NCBI RefSeq assembly: GCF_003610915.1
Contig: NZ_NSDJ01000001.1
Coordinates: forward strand, 1,116,001-1,180,000
DNA length: 64,000 nt
Source of the DNA: Rahnella variigena
GTDB lineage: Bacteria; Pseudomonadota; Gammaproteobacteria; Enterobacterales; Enterobacteriaceae
Direction: 5' to 3'
In this document: piece after piece, positions 56,230 through 64,000 of the stretch
Numbering within the stretch: position 1 is the stretch's first letter
How the letters are laid out: every line of letters begins with the position of its first letter
Program-made: the position numbers and the translations under genes
Notes under the pieces: generated by a model
Told to the model about the DNA's origin: nothing
What the model saw: the letters and a program-made list of their open reading frames with translations, nothing else
Databases searched by the model: none

Positions 56230-57237
56230 ATGAAGCCAATTTTTAGCAGGGGACCTTCCCTGCAACTGCGACTTTTTTTGGCTATTCTCACGGCCATTGT
56301 CCTGATTGTTGCCGACAGTAAAATAGGTACGTTTGTTAAAATTCGCACCTATATGGATACTGCCGTCAGTCCCTTCTATTTTTTGTCCAATGCCCCGCGT
56401 GAATTCTTAGATCAGGTCTCTTCTACATTTGCCACTCGTGGTCAGATGGAGCTCGAAAACCGCGCTTTGCGTCAGGAACTGTTGCTGAAAAACAGCGATC
56501 TGATGCTGCTTGGCCAATACAAACAAGAAAACGCCCGTCTGCGCGAACTGTTAGGGTCGCCGTTGCGTCAGGACGAGCACAAGATGGTGACGCAGGTTCT
56601 GTCTACCAGCAACGATCCGTACAGTGATCAGGTGGTGATCGACAAAGGCAGCAACAATGGCGTGTATATCGGACAACCGGTGATCAGCGACAAAGGTGTT
56701 GTCGGTCAGGTTGTTGCCGTTGCCGCTCTGACCAGCCGCGTATTGCTGATTTGCGATGCGTCGCACGCATTACCGATTCAGGTGCTGCGTAACGACATCC
56801 GCGTGATTGCAGCCGGTAGCGGCTGCGCCGATGACCTGCAACTCGAGCATCTGCCAAGCAATACCGACATTCGTGTCGGCGATGTGCTGGTTACGTCAGG
56901 TCTTGGCGGCCGTTTCCCTGAAGGCTATCCGGTGGGTGTGGTGTCCTCTGTCAAAGTGGACAACCAGCGTGCGTATACCGTGATTCAGGCGCGTCCGACC
57001 GCCGGTCTGCAACGTCTGCGTTATTTGCTGCTGTTATGGGGTTCGGACCGTAATGGTGAACATCCTCTGCCGCCTGATGAAGTCCATCGCGTTGCCAACG
57101 AACGTCTGATGCAAATGATGCCGCAAGTCCTGCCACCTCCGGGTGATATGGGGCCTCCTGCACCGGTTCCGCCACCGGCTACCGGTACGGTGACCGCACC
57201 TGTCAGCACGCCTGCTGTTCAGGGAGCGACACGATGA
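56230..57237 (+). CDS. mreC: Rod-shape-determining protein MreC
   Basis: A 335-residue bitopic protein that links MreB to the periplasmic wall synthases. One transmembrane segment ([18 protein letters not shown]), a coiled coil ([20 protein letters not shown]) and a beta-rich periplasmic domain ([37 protein letters not shown]) are all present, with a Pro-rich tail shorter than in E. coli. The ATG at 56230 gives the conserved [12 protein letters not shown]. It overlaps mreD by 4 bp. Confidence 0.97.
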   Translation: MKPIFSRGPSLQLRLFLAILTAIVLIVADSKIGTFVKIRTYMDTAVSPFYFLSNAPREFLDQVSSTFATRGQMELENRALRQELLLKNSDLMLLGQYKQENARLRELLGSPLRQDEHKMVTQVLSTSNDPYSDQVVIDKGSNNGVYIGQPVISDKGVVGQVVAVAALTSRVLLICDASHALPIQVLRNDIRVIAAGSGCADDLQLEHLPSNTDIRVGDVLVTSGLGGRFPEGYPVGVVSSVKVDNQRAYTVIQARPTAGLQRLRYLLLLWGSDRNGEHPLPPDEVHRVANERLMQMMPQVLPPPGDMGPPAPVPPPATGTVTAPVSTPAVQGATR

Positions 57238-57722
57238 ACAGTTACCGGAGCCACGGGCGTTGGATTATTTGGCTATCCTTCTTAATAGCCATGCTGTTGC
57301 AGGTCATGCCGTGGCCGGAACAAATTTACATGTTCAGGCCGTCATGGCTGATGCTGATCCTGATTTACTGGGTGATGGCGTTACCGCATCGCGTCAACGT
57401 GGGTACCGGTTTTATTGTCGGCTTCATCATGGACTTGATCCTGGGATCGACGCTCGGCATCCGGGCGCTGGCATTTGCTATCACCGCCTATCTGGTCGCG
57501 TTCAAATTCCAGTTATTCCGTAATCTGGCGCTATGGCAACAGGCGCTGATTGTCATGGTGCTTTCACTGGCCGTGGACGTGATGGTGTTCTGGGGTGAAT
57601 TCCTGGTCGTTAACGTTTCGTTCCGGCCTGAAGTTTTCTGGAGTAGTGTGGTTGACGGTGTTCTGTGGCCATGGCTGTTCCTGCTGATGCGTAAAATTCG
57701 TCGTCAGTTTGCCGTGCAATGA
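57234..57722 (+). CDS. mreD: Rod-shape-determining protein MreD
   Basis: A 162-residue inner-membrane protein with five to six transmembrane segments, equal in length to E. coli MreD. Start [19 protein letters not shown]; conserved core [23 protein letters not shown]. Its ATG overlaps the mreC stop (ATGA), indicating coupled translation. Confidence 0.97.
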   Translation: MNSYRSHGRWIIWLSFLIAMLLQVMPWPEQIYMFRPSWLMLILIYWVMALPHRVNVGTGFIVGFIMDLILGSTLGIRALAFAITAYLVAFKFQLFRNLALWQQALIVMVLSLAVDVMVFWGEFLVVNVSFRPEVFWSSVVDGVLWPWLFLLMRKIRRQFAVQ

Positions 57723-57729
57723 GGATGTT

Positions 57730-58323
57730 ATGACCGCACTTTATCTGGCCTCCGGGTCACCGCGCCGCCGTGAATTACTGACGTTGCTGGAGTTGCCTTT
57801 CGAGCGCCTGTCTACGGACGTGGCAGAAGAACGTCAGCCTGGCGAAGCGCCGCAAGATTATGTTTTGCGGCTGGCGAAAGACAAGGCGCAGGCCGGTGTG
57901 GCGGTAGCAGCAGAAGATTTGCCAGTGCTGGGCGCAGATACGATTGTGGTACTTGACGGTAATGTGTTGGAAAAGCCACGTGACGAAGCGCAAGCCGCTG
58001 TTATGCTTAATGCATTGTCTGGCAGACAGCATCAGGTGATGACCGCGATTGCGTTTGCCGACCGGCAGGATTGTCTCAATACGTTGGTTGTGACAGATGT
58101 CACTTTCCGTTCACTATCCTCCGACGACATTGCACACTATATTCTGAGCGGTGAGCCCATGGATAAAGCGGGCGCTTATGGTATTCAGGGAAAGGGCGGT
58201 TGTTTCGTCCGTGAAATTCGCGGCAGTTACTATGCAGTTGTGGGGCTTCCTTTGGTGGAAACTCAGGAACTGCTAAATGAATTTTCTGCCTTACGCGAGC
58301 TTAGGAGAAAACATGACAGCTGA
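57730..58323 (+). CDS. yhdE: Maf-family dTTP/UTP pyrophosphatase (YhdE)
   Basis: Nucleotide house-cleaning enzyme that hydrolyses dTTP, UTP and modified relatives. The 197-residue protein has the Maf motifs [36 protein letters not shown] and [13 protein letters not shown]. The ATG at 57730 is used because GAGGATGTT precedes it and the family N-terminus begins there. It follows mreD closely and overlaps the start of rng. Confidence 0.95.
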   Translation: MTALYLASGSPRRRELLTLLELPFERLSTDVAEERQPGEAPQDYVLRLAKDKAQAGVAVAAEDLPVLGADTIVVLDGNVLEKPRDEAQAAVMLNALSGRQHQVMTAIAFADRQDCLNTLVVTDVTFRSLSSDDIAHYILSGEPMDKAGAYGIQGKGGCFVREIRGSYYAVVGLPLVETQELLNEFSALRELRRKHDS

Positions 58324-59782
58324 ATTACTGGTCAATGTCACCCCGTCTGAAACCCGCGTGGCCTACATTGACGGTGGCATTCTGCAGGAAATCCATATTG
58401 AGCGTGAGACCAAACGCGGGATTGCCGGCAACATTTATAAAGGACGTATCAGTCGTGTTCTGCCGGGTATGCAGGCAGCATTCGTGGATATCGGCCTTGA
58501 GAAAGCAGCGTTCTTACACGCTTCAGACATCATGCCTCACACCGAATGTGTGGCGCGTGATGAGCAGAAAAATTTCCATGTGCGTGACATCGCAGAGCTG
58601 GTACATCAGGGCCAGGATCTGATGGTGCAGGTGGTGAAAGACCCGCTGGGCACCAAAGGCGCGCGCCTGACGACTGACATTACGTTGCCTTCCCGCTATC
58701 TGGTGTTCATGCCCGGGGCTTCTCACGTTGGGGTTTCCCAGCGTATTGAAAGCGAAGCGGAACGCGACCGTCTGAAACGTATCGTCTCCGAATATTGCGA
58801 CGAGCACGGTGGTTACATTATTCGTACCGCCGCCGAAGGCGTGGGCGAAGAAGAACTTAAGCAGGATGCCGCCTACTTAAAACGCTTGTGGACTAAGGTG
58901 ATGGAGCGTAAACGTCGCAACAAAACCAAGTGCAAGTTGTATGGCGAACTGGCGCTGGCGCATCGTGTTTTACGTGATTTTGCCGGCGAAGCGCTGGATC
59001 GTATCCGCGTTGACTCCCGTCTGACCTACGAATTGCTGGTGGAATTCACCAGCGAATACATGCCTGAAATGACCAGCAAGCTGGAGCATTACAGCGGCAA
59101 GCAACCTATTTTCGATTTGTTCGATGTTGAGAACGAAATCCAGCGTGCGCTGGAGCGCAAGGTGGAACTCAAATCCGGCGGCTACCTGATTATCGATCAG
59201 ACCGAAGCCATGACCACCGTGGATATCAATACCGGTGCGTTTGTCGGCCATCGCAATCTCGAAGACACTATTTTCAACACCAATACCGAAGCGACACAGG
59301 CGATTGCCCGTCAGCTGCGTCTGCGCAATCTCGGCGGCATTATCATCATCGACTTCATTGATATGTCGAATGAAGATCACCGCCGTCGCGTGTTGCACAG
59401 CCTCGAGCAGGCGCTGGCAAAAGACCGCGTGAAGACCGGCATTCACGGTTTCTCTGCGCTCGGTCTGGTGGAAATGACCCGTAAGCGTACGCGTGAAAGC
59501 GTCGAGCATGTTCTGTGCAGCGACTGTCCGACATGTCATGCACGCGGTACGGTCAAAACCGTTGAAACCGTCTGCTATGAAATTCTGCGTGAGATCGTAC
59601 GTGTGCATCATGCCTACGATTCCGACCGTTTCCTGGTCTACGCGTCTGCTGCCGTGGGGGAAGCCCTCAAGGGAGAAGAATCCCATGCGCTGGCTGAAGT
59701 GGAAATCTTCGTCGGCAAGCAGGTTAAGGTACAGATTGAGCCGCTCTACAGTCAGGAACAGTTCGACGTCGTCATGATGTGA
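58313..59782 (+). CDS. rng: Ribonuclease G
   Basis: A 489-residue endonuclease, exactly E. coli Rng length, that matures the 5' end of 16S rRNA and degrades some mRNAs. [20 protein letters not shown] starts it; an S1 RNA-binding domain ([21 protein letters not shown]) follows; the catalytic metal Asp is in [12 protein letters not shown] and the second in IIIDFIDM; the zinc-link cysteines are in [19 protein letters not shown] precedes the ATG. The first 11 bp overlap yhdE. Confidence 0.97.
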   Translation: MTAELLVNVTPSETRVAYIDGGILQEIHIERETKRGIAGNIYKGRISRVLPGMQAAFVDIGLEKAAFLHASDIMPHTECVARDEQKNFHVRDIAELVHQGQDLMVQVVKDPLGTKGARLTTDITLPSRYLVFMPGASHVGVSQRIESEAERDRLKRIVSEYCDEHGGYIIRTAAEGVGEEELKQDAAYLKRLWTKVMERKRRNKTKCKLYGELALAHRVLRDFAGEALDRIRVDSRLTYELLVEFTSEYMPEMTSKLEHYSGKQPIFDLFDVENEIQRALERKVELKSGGYLIIDQTEAMTTVDINTGAFVGHRNLEDTIFNTNTEATQAIARQLRLRNLGGIIIIDFIDMSNEDHRRRVLHSLEQALAKDRVKTGIHGFSALGLVEMTRKRTRESVEHVLCSDCPTCHARGTVKTVETVCYEILREIVRVHHAYDSDRFLVYASAAVGEALKGEESHALAEVEIFVGKQVKVQIEPLYSQEQFDVVMM

Positions 59783-59880
59783 TCTGCGGATGACTGGCTT
59801 GAAGCATCTGGGTGTTAAAGGTTTCCATTGCCGTCTGTGCGGGTGAAAACCAGCATGGAATGGAAAACAAGGAGAGAGGT

Positions 59881-62800
59881 TTGAGGCGACTGCCCGGTAT
59901 TTTATTAACCACCAGCGCAACCCTTGTCGTGATAGTGGCTTTGGTGATCAGCGGCCTGCGTCTTGCATTGCCGCAGCTTAGCCGCTTTCAGGATCAACTG
60001 GTCGGGAAAGTAGAGGCGGTCACCGGCGTACCGATTGAACTGTCGCAAATCAGCGCCAGCTGGAAAACCTTTGGCCCGATCATGGAAGTCCGTGGCCTTC
60101 AGGTTACATTGCCGGATGCCAAATGGCGGGTTCAGCGCATCACGATGGCGCTGGACGTCTGGCAATCACTGCTGCATTTTCGCTGGCAGTTCCGCGATCT
60201 CACTTTCTATAACCTGCAACTGGATTTAAACACCCCGCTCGGTGGCGAGGCCAATAAAGGCAACGGCATCAAGCCCGGTCGTGTTAGCGATATTTTTCTG
60301 CGTCAGGTTGACCATTTTGACCTGCGCAACAGCCGCATTACGTTCCCTACGCCTTCCGGTTCGCGTGCCGAATTCGATATTCCCCAGCTGACCTGGCTGA
60401 ACACCCGCAACCGCCATCGCGCCGAAGGGCAGCTCAGCCTCTCGAGCTTTAACGGTCAGCACGGCGTTGTGCAACTGCGTATGGATCTTAACGACTCAAA
60501 CGGTCTGCTCAATAACGGCAAGATTTATATGCAAGCCGATGATATTGATATGAAACCGTGGTTCAGCCGGTGGCTGCGCAGTAACACAGGTCTGGAAAGC
60601 GCTAACTTTAGCCTGGCGGCCTGGCTGACGGTTCACAATGGCGATATTTATGCCGGTGATGCGCTGCTGAAAACGGGTTCCGCGACCTGGAAAACCGGTG
60701 ACGATGAGCACCGCCTCGATGTTGATAATCTCACCTTGCATGGCAGCCGTCAGGGAAATGGCTGGCAGGTCGGCACGCAGCAACTGAATCTGAAAACGGA
60801 TGGCGTTGCGTGGCCAAAAGGTCGCCTTGAAGCGCTTTATCTGCCTGAAAATAATGATTTCCTCGGCCCCTCGCAGGGCGAAGAATTGCGTATCCGTGGC
60901 GCAAATCTGCAACTCGAACGCTTAGGGCCGGTCATCCCGACCTTCTCATTCCTGACGCCCGCCTTGCTGGAACGCTGGCAGGATTTAAAACCTGCCGGTA
61001 ACGTCGACAGGCTCGCGCTGGATATCCCGATCAAACAGCCGGATCAGACCCGCTTTGATGCCAGCTGGCACGATGTCAGCTGGCAGCTCTGGAAGATGCT
61101 GCCGGGCGTCAGTCATTTCAGCGGCAGCCTCAAAGGCAGCGTGGCGGGTGGCCAGCTGGCGGTTAATCTCAAAGACAGTGTCTTACCTTATGGCGACATG
61201 TTCCGTGCGCCGCTGGAGATAAGCGCCGCGACCGGGACCTTTAACTGGACTAACACTCAGGACGGCTGGGCGCTGTCGGGCAAAGATGTGGATGTCCAGG
61301 CTAACGCGTTGTGGGCGAAAGGCGACTTCCGTTACCACCAGCCCGTTAAAGGCGAGCCGTGGCTAAATATTCTGGCGGGTATCCGCTTATATGACGCCGG
61401 ACAGGCGTGGCGCTATTTCCCTGAGCCGCTGATGGGTAAACATCTGGTGGATTATCTGAGCGGTGCCATAAAGGCCGGCCAGGTCGATAACGCGACGTTA
61501 ACGTTCAACGGCAATCCGCATGATTTCCCGTTCAAAAAGAACGAAGGGCAGTTTGAAGTGTGGGTGCCTTTGCGCCACTCAACTTTCGAATTCCAGCCAG
61601 GCTGGCCGGCATTGACTGATCTGGATATTGATCTCGATTTCCTCAATGACGGCCTGTTTATGAAAGCCGCGCACACCAGACTGGGCAATGTTGATGGCAA
61701 CAATGTGGTCGCCAATATTCCTGATTACATGAAAGAAAAGCTGTTTATCGATGCCGACCTGCGCGGTCAGGGCAAAGATATCGGCGACTACTTCATGGGT
61801 ACGCCGCTGCATGATTCGCTGGGTTCGGCGCTACAGGAATTGCAGATTGGCGGCGAAGTGAATGGTCGCTTACATCTGGATATTCCGCTGGATGGTGAGA
61901 TGGTTCGTGCTTCCGGCGGGGTGACGTTAAACGACAACAGTCTGTTGATTAAACCGCTGGACAGCAAAATCAGCCATCTCAGCGGTCAGTTCAGCTATGA
62001 CAACGGCAACCTGCAAAGTAACCGTCTTACCGGTGAATGGTTCGGCCAGCCGGTAAATGTGATGTTCAGCACACAGGAACTGGCGGATGACTTTAAAGTG
62101 CAGGTTGGTCTGGATGCTAACTGGCAGCTGGCAAAAATCCCGGGTCTGCCGGCCGCGGTAGCCAGCAAAATTTCTGGCGGCACTCCGTGGAAAGGCGATG
62201 TGAATATCACGCTGCCGCACAAAGGCACGCCGACTTATACCGTCGATGTGAACGCCGACCTGAAAGATGTGAGCAGTCACTTACCCGATCCGCTGAGCAA
62301 AAAGGCCGGCCACGCGATGCCGCTGGTGGTCAATGTGAAAGGCGATCTGCACAGTTTTAATCTTGAAGGTGTACTGGCCGGAAAAGACCGTTTCAACAGC
62401 CGCTGGCTGCTGGGCAAACAGCTGAAACTGGATCGCGCATCCTGGCAGGCTAACGCGAAGAAAACGCCACCCCTGCCGGCAGACAGCAGCCTGACACTTA
62501 ATCTGCCGCCGCTGGATGGCGAAAACTGGCTGGGCCTGCTCTCGCCGGATAAAGCGGCGCAAAGTACCAGGGGCAACAGCAGCAAAATGGCCGGTTTCAG
62601 CTTCCCGCATCAGATAACCCTGACTACGCCAGCACTGACGCTGGGTGGACAGGTGTGGAATGATCTGGCCCTGACTTCGGTGCAGGGGCGTCAGGGAATG
62701 GAAATTATCGCCAAAGGCAAAGAAATTGACGGTCAGCTGAATATGAATGACAACGGACCGTGGCTGGCGAACCTGAAATATGTGTATTTCAATCCGCAAT

Positions 62801-63717
62801 GGACCGTGGCTGATGTTACCAGCAGCGGTCAGCCGGGCGGAAATCCGTTCGCGACCAGCAAGATTTCCTTCGCTAACTGGCCTGCGCTGCAACTGCGTTG
62901 CCAGGCCTGCTGGTTCCTCGGACAGAACTTCCGCAAAGTGAACGCCGATCTTACCCCGCAGGGCGATCAGCTGATGCTGCGCAACGGCCTGATCGACACC
63001 GGCGTAGCGCGCCTCAACGTTCAGGGCGACTGGAAGCAGAACGCACAGGGCGAAAGTACCGGTCTGAAAGGCAAACTGGCGGGTAAAAACATTGAACAGG
63101 CGATGTCATTCTTTGGTGTGACCACGCCACTGAAAGGCGCGCCGTTCGACATTAACTTCGACCTGCACTGGAAATCAGTGCCATGGAAACCGGATATCAG
63201 CACGCTTAACGGCACGCTGAAAAACACGCTGGGCAAAGGCGAGATCGCTGACGTCGGCACGGGCCGGGCCGGGCAATTGCTGCGTCTGGTCAGTTTCGAC
63301 GCCTTGCTGCGTAAACTGCGCCTCGATTTCAGTGATACCTTCGGTCAGGGATTCTATTTCGATTCGATCAAATCCACCGCCTGGATTAAAGACGGCGTAC
63401 TGCATACCGATGACCTGCTGGTTGATGGTCTGGAAGCGGATATTGCCATTACCGGTCAGGTGAATTTTGTTAATCAGCGCCTCGATCTGGAAGCCGTTAT
63501 CGCGCCTGAGATCTCAGCCACCGTGGGCGTGGCTACCGCCTTCGTCATCAACCCGGTGGTGGGCGTGGCGGTATTTGCTGCCAGTAAAGTGCTGGCGCCG
63601 CTGTGGAATAAAATTTCGCTGATTCGTTATCAGATTAGCGGCACTATCGCAGATCCACACATCAACGAAATTCTGCGTAAACCGGTAGAACATCCAAAAG
63701 CCGCTGCCGCTCAGTAA
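59881..63717 (+). CDS. yhdP: AsmA-like phospholipid transport protein YhdP
   Basis: A 1278-residue envelope-spanning protein of the TamB/YdbH/YhdP group, which moves phospholipids from inner to outer membrane. One N-terminal anchor (LPGILLTTSATLVVIVALVI) precedes a long beta-rich periplasmic groove (DUF3971) and an AsmA-like C-terminal region (TAWIKDGVLHTDDLLVDGLE). The start is probably TTG at 59881: AAGGAGAGAGG lies directly upstream and the product then begins like E. coli YhdP (MRRLPGILL). An ATG at 59860 would add seven residues. Confidence 0.95.
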   Translation: MRRLPGILLTTSATLVVIVALVISGLRLALPQLSRFQDQLVGKVEAVTGVPIELSQISASWKTFGPIMEVRGLQVTLPDAKWRVQRITMALDVWQSLLHFRWQFRDLTFYNLQLDLNTPLGGEANKGNGIKPGRVSDIFLRQVDHFDLRNSRITFPTPSGSRAEFDIPQLTWLNTRNRHRAEGQLSLSSFNGQHGVVQLRMDLNDSNGLLNNGKIYMQADDIDMKPWFSRWLRSNTGLESANFSLAAWLTVHNGDIYAGDALLKTGSATWKTGDDEHRLDVDNLTLHGSRQGNGWQVGTQQLNLKTDGVAWPKGRLEALYLPENNDFLGPSQGEELRIRGANLQLERLGPVIPTFSFLTPALLERWQDLKPAGNVDRLALDIPIKQPDQTRFDASWHDVSWQLWKMLPGVSHFSGSLKGSVAGGQLAVNLKDSVLPYGDMFRAPLEISAATGTFNWTNTQDGWALSGKDVDVQANALWAKGDFRYHQPVKGEPWLNILAGIRLYDAGQAWRYFPEPLMGKHLVDYLSGAIKAGQVDNATLTFNGNPHDFPFKKNEGQFEVWVPLRHSTFEFQPGWPALTDLDIDLDFLNDGLFMKAAHTRLGNVDGNNVVANIPDYMKEKLFIDADLRGQGKDIGDYFMGTPLHDSLGSALQELQIGGEVNGRLHLDIPLDGEMVRASGGVTLNDNSLLIKPLDSKISHLSGQFSYDNGNLQSNRLTGEWFGQPVNVMFSTQELADDFKVQVGLDANWQLAKIPGLPAAVASKISGGTPWKGDVNITLPHKGTPTYTVDVNADLKDVSSHLPDPLSKKAGHAMPLVVNVKGDLHSFNLEGVLAGKDRFNSRWLLGKQLKLDRASWQANAKKTPPLPADSSLTLNLPPLDGENWLGLLSPDKAAQSTRGNSSKMAGFSFPHQITLTTPALTLGGQVWNDLALTSVQGRQGMEIIAKGKEIDGQLNMNDNGPWLANLKYVYFNPQWTVADVTSSGQPGGNPFATSKISFANWPALQLRCQACWFLGQNFRKVNADLTPQGDQLMLRNGLIDTGVARLNVQGDWKQNAQGESTGLKGKLAGKNIEQAMSFFGVTTPLKGAPFDINFDLHWKSVPWKPDISTLNGTLKNTLGKGEIADVGTGRAGQLLRLVSFDALLRKLRLDFSDTFGQGFYFDSIKSTAWIKDGVLHTDDLLVDGLEADIAITGQVNFVNQRLDLEAVIAPEISATVGVATAFVINPVVGVAVFAASKVLAPLWNKISLIRYQISGTIADPHINEILRKPVEHPKAAAAQ

Positions 63718-63791
63718 TGTCAGCGGCGAAGGTGGCAGGAAACCTCGTTCCGGCTGTGTTAGGCTGTTAATAACCTTGAAACAATGGATTG

Positions 63792-63836
63792 TCCGGCGGG
63801 TCGACGTTTTTATAACGCTCAGCCCGCCGGATTTTC
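63792..63836 (+). terminator. Rho-independent terminator after yhdP
   Basis: Nine-base stem TCCGGCGGG/CCCGCCGGA with a 22-base loop, followed by TTTTC. It lies 75 bp after the yhdP stop and 24 bp before tldD, so it separates the two. Confidence 0.75.
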
Positions 63837-63859
63837 GTCTAAAAAGAGAGTGAACATTT

Positions 63860-64000
63860 ATGAGTCTGGCCTTAGTCAGTGAGCAGTTACTAACTGCTAA
63901 TAATCTGAGTCATCAGGATTTGTTTTCCGTTTTGGGCCAGTTGTCTGAACGTCGCCTTGATTATGCCGATCTCTTTTTCCAGTCCAGTTTCCACGAAGCC
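63860..64000 (+). CDS. tldD: Metalloprotease TldD, N-terminal part (3' end outside window)
   Basis: Only the first 47 codons are in view: [20 protein letters not shown], then [27 protein letters not shown]. This matches the E. coli TldD N-terminus and the gene order yhdP-tldD is conserved. TldD pairs with TldE to degrade small peptides such as CcdA and microcin precursors. GAGAG precedes the ATG. Confidence 0.93.
   Translation, partial: MSLALVSEQLLTANNLSHQDLFSVLGQLSERRLDYADLFFQSSFHEA

Noticed and set aside
58970..59920. 316-codon open frame antisense to rng
   Set aside because: It overlaps the near-identical, unquestionable rng gene and spans the yhdP start. No domain is recognisable.

Overview
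The window is chromosomal DNA of an enterobacterium, most likely a member of the Yersiniaceae close to Rahnella, Ewingella or Serratia. The placement rests on near-identical enterobacterial housekeeping proteins (Fis, MreB, Ssb, Rng, PrmA, UvrA), the gene order msrPQ-aroQ-accBC, an ERIC element carrying an internal insert of the kind described in Yersinia, and many accessory metabolic genes. I see no rRNA or tRNA gene, prophage, insertion sequence or CRISPR array. Genus is an inference.

Bases 1-17,700 hold the end of a LysR gene, a secreted esterase, the divergent SOS-controlled pair uvrA/ssb, a Tat-exported cytosine-deaminase-like hydrolase, a LysR regulator divergent from hpxO (urate hydroxylase), a cysteine-free 528-residue protein of unknown function behind an excellent FliA (sigma-28) promoter, a LysR/SDR divergent pair, a mazEF toxin-antitoxin pair with its own palindromic operator, an EamA transporter divergent from an AraC regulator, a GNAT acetyltransferase and a glutathione transferase. 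An ERIC repeat follows.

Bases 17,900-34,900 carry a free-standing thioester-reductase-like protein, a RIO1-like kinase with a coupled 29-codon upstream ORF, and a two-gene operon (MolA-like periplasmic binding protein plus a signal-less ModA-like protein) whose promoter overlaps a ModE-type operator. Next come a LysE exporter, an inositol-phosphatase family enzyme, a chemoreceptor with a FliA promoter, a convergent MHYT-GGDEF-EAL cyclic-di-GMP enzyme, a second glutathione transferase, the adenine permease adeP behind two PurR-like boxes, the antiporter yjcE, and cidR divergent from cidA-lrgB.

Bases 35,000-42,800 hold the complete aapJQMP (yhdWXYZ) amino-acid ABC transporter behind a near-consensus sigma-54 promoter, a CTP-synthase-like amidotransferase domain whose catalytic histidine is glutamine, a small unknown protein, lpxP and a DoxX protein. 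From 42,800 to the end is the conserved block fis-dusB (with an alpha carbonic anhydrase inserted), prmA-panF-yhdT, accCB, aroQ, msrQP, csrD, mreBCD, maf, rng, yhdP and the start of tldD.

Three copies of a roughly 125-bp palindrome-ended intergenic repeat lie at 1872, 30696 and 34864. The points most worth follow-up are the FliA-driven unknown protein, the ModE-operator operon, the RIO-kinase upstream ORF and the repeat family. No sequence search was possible; every family call comes from motifs, gene order and remembered relatives.
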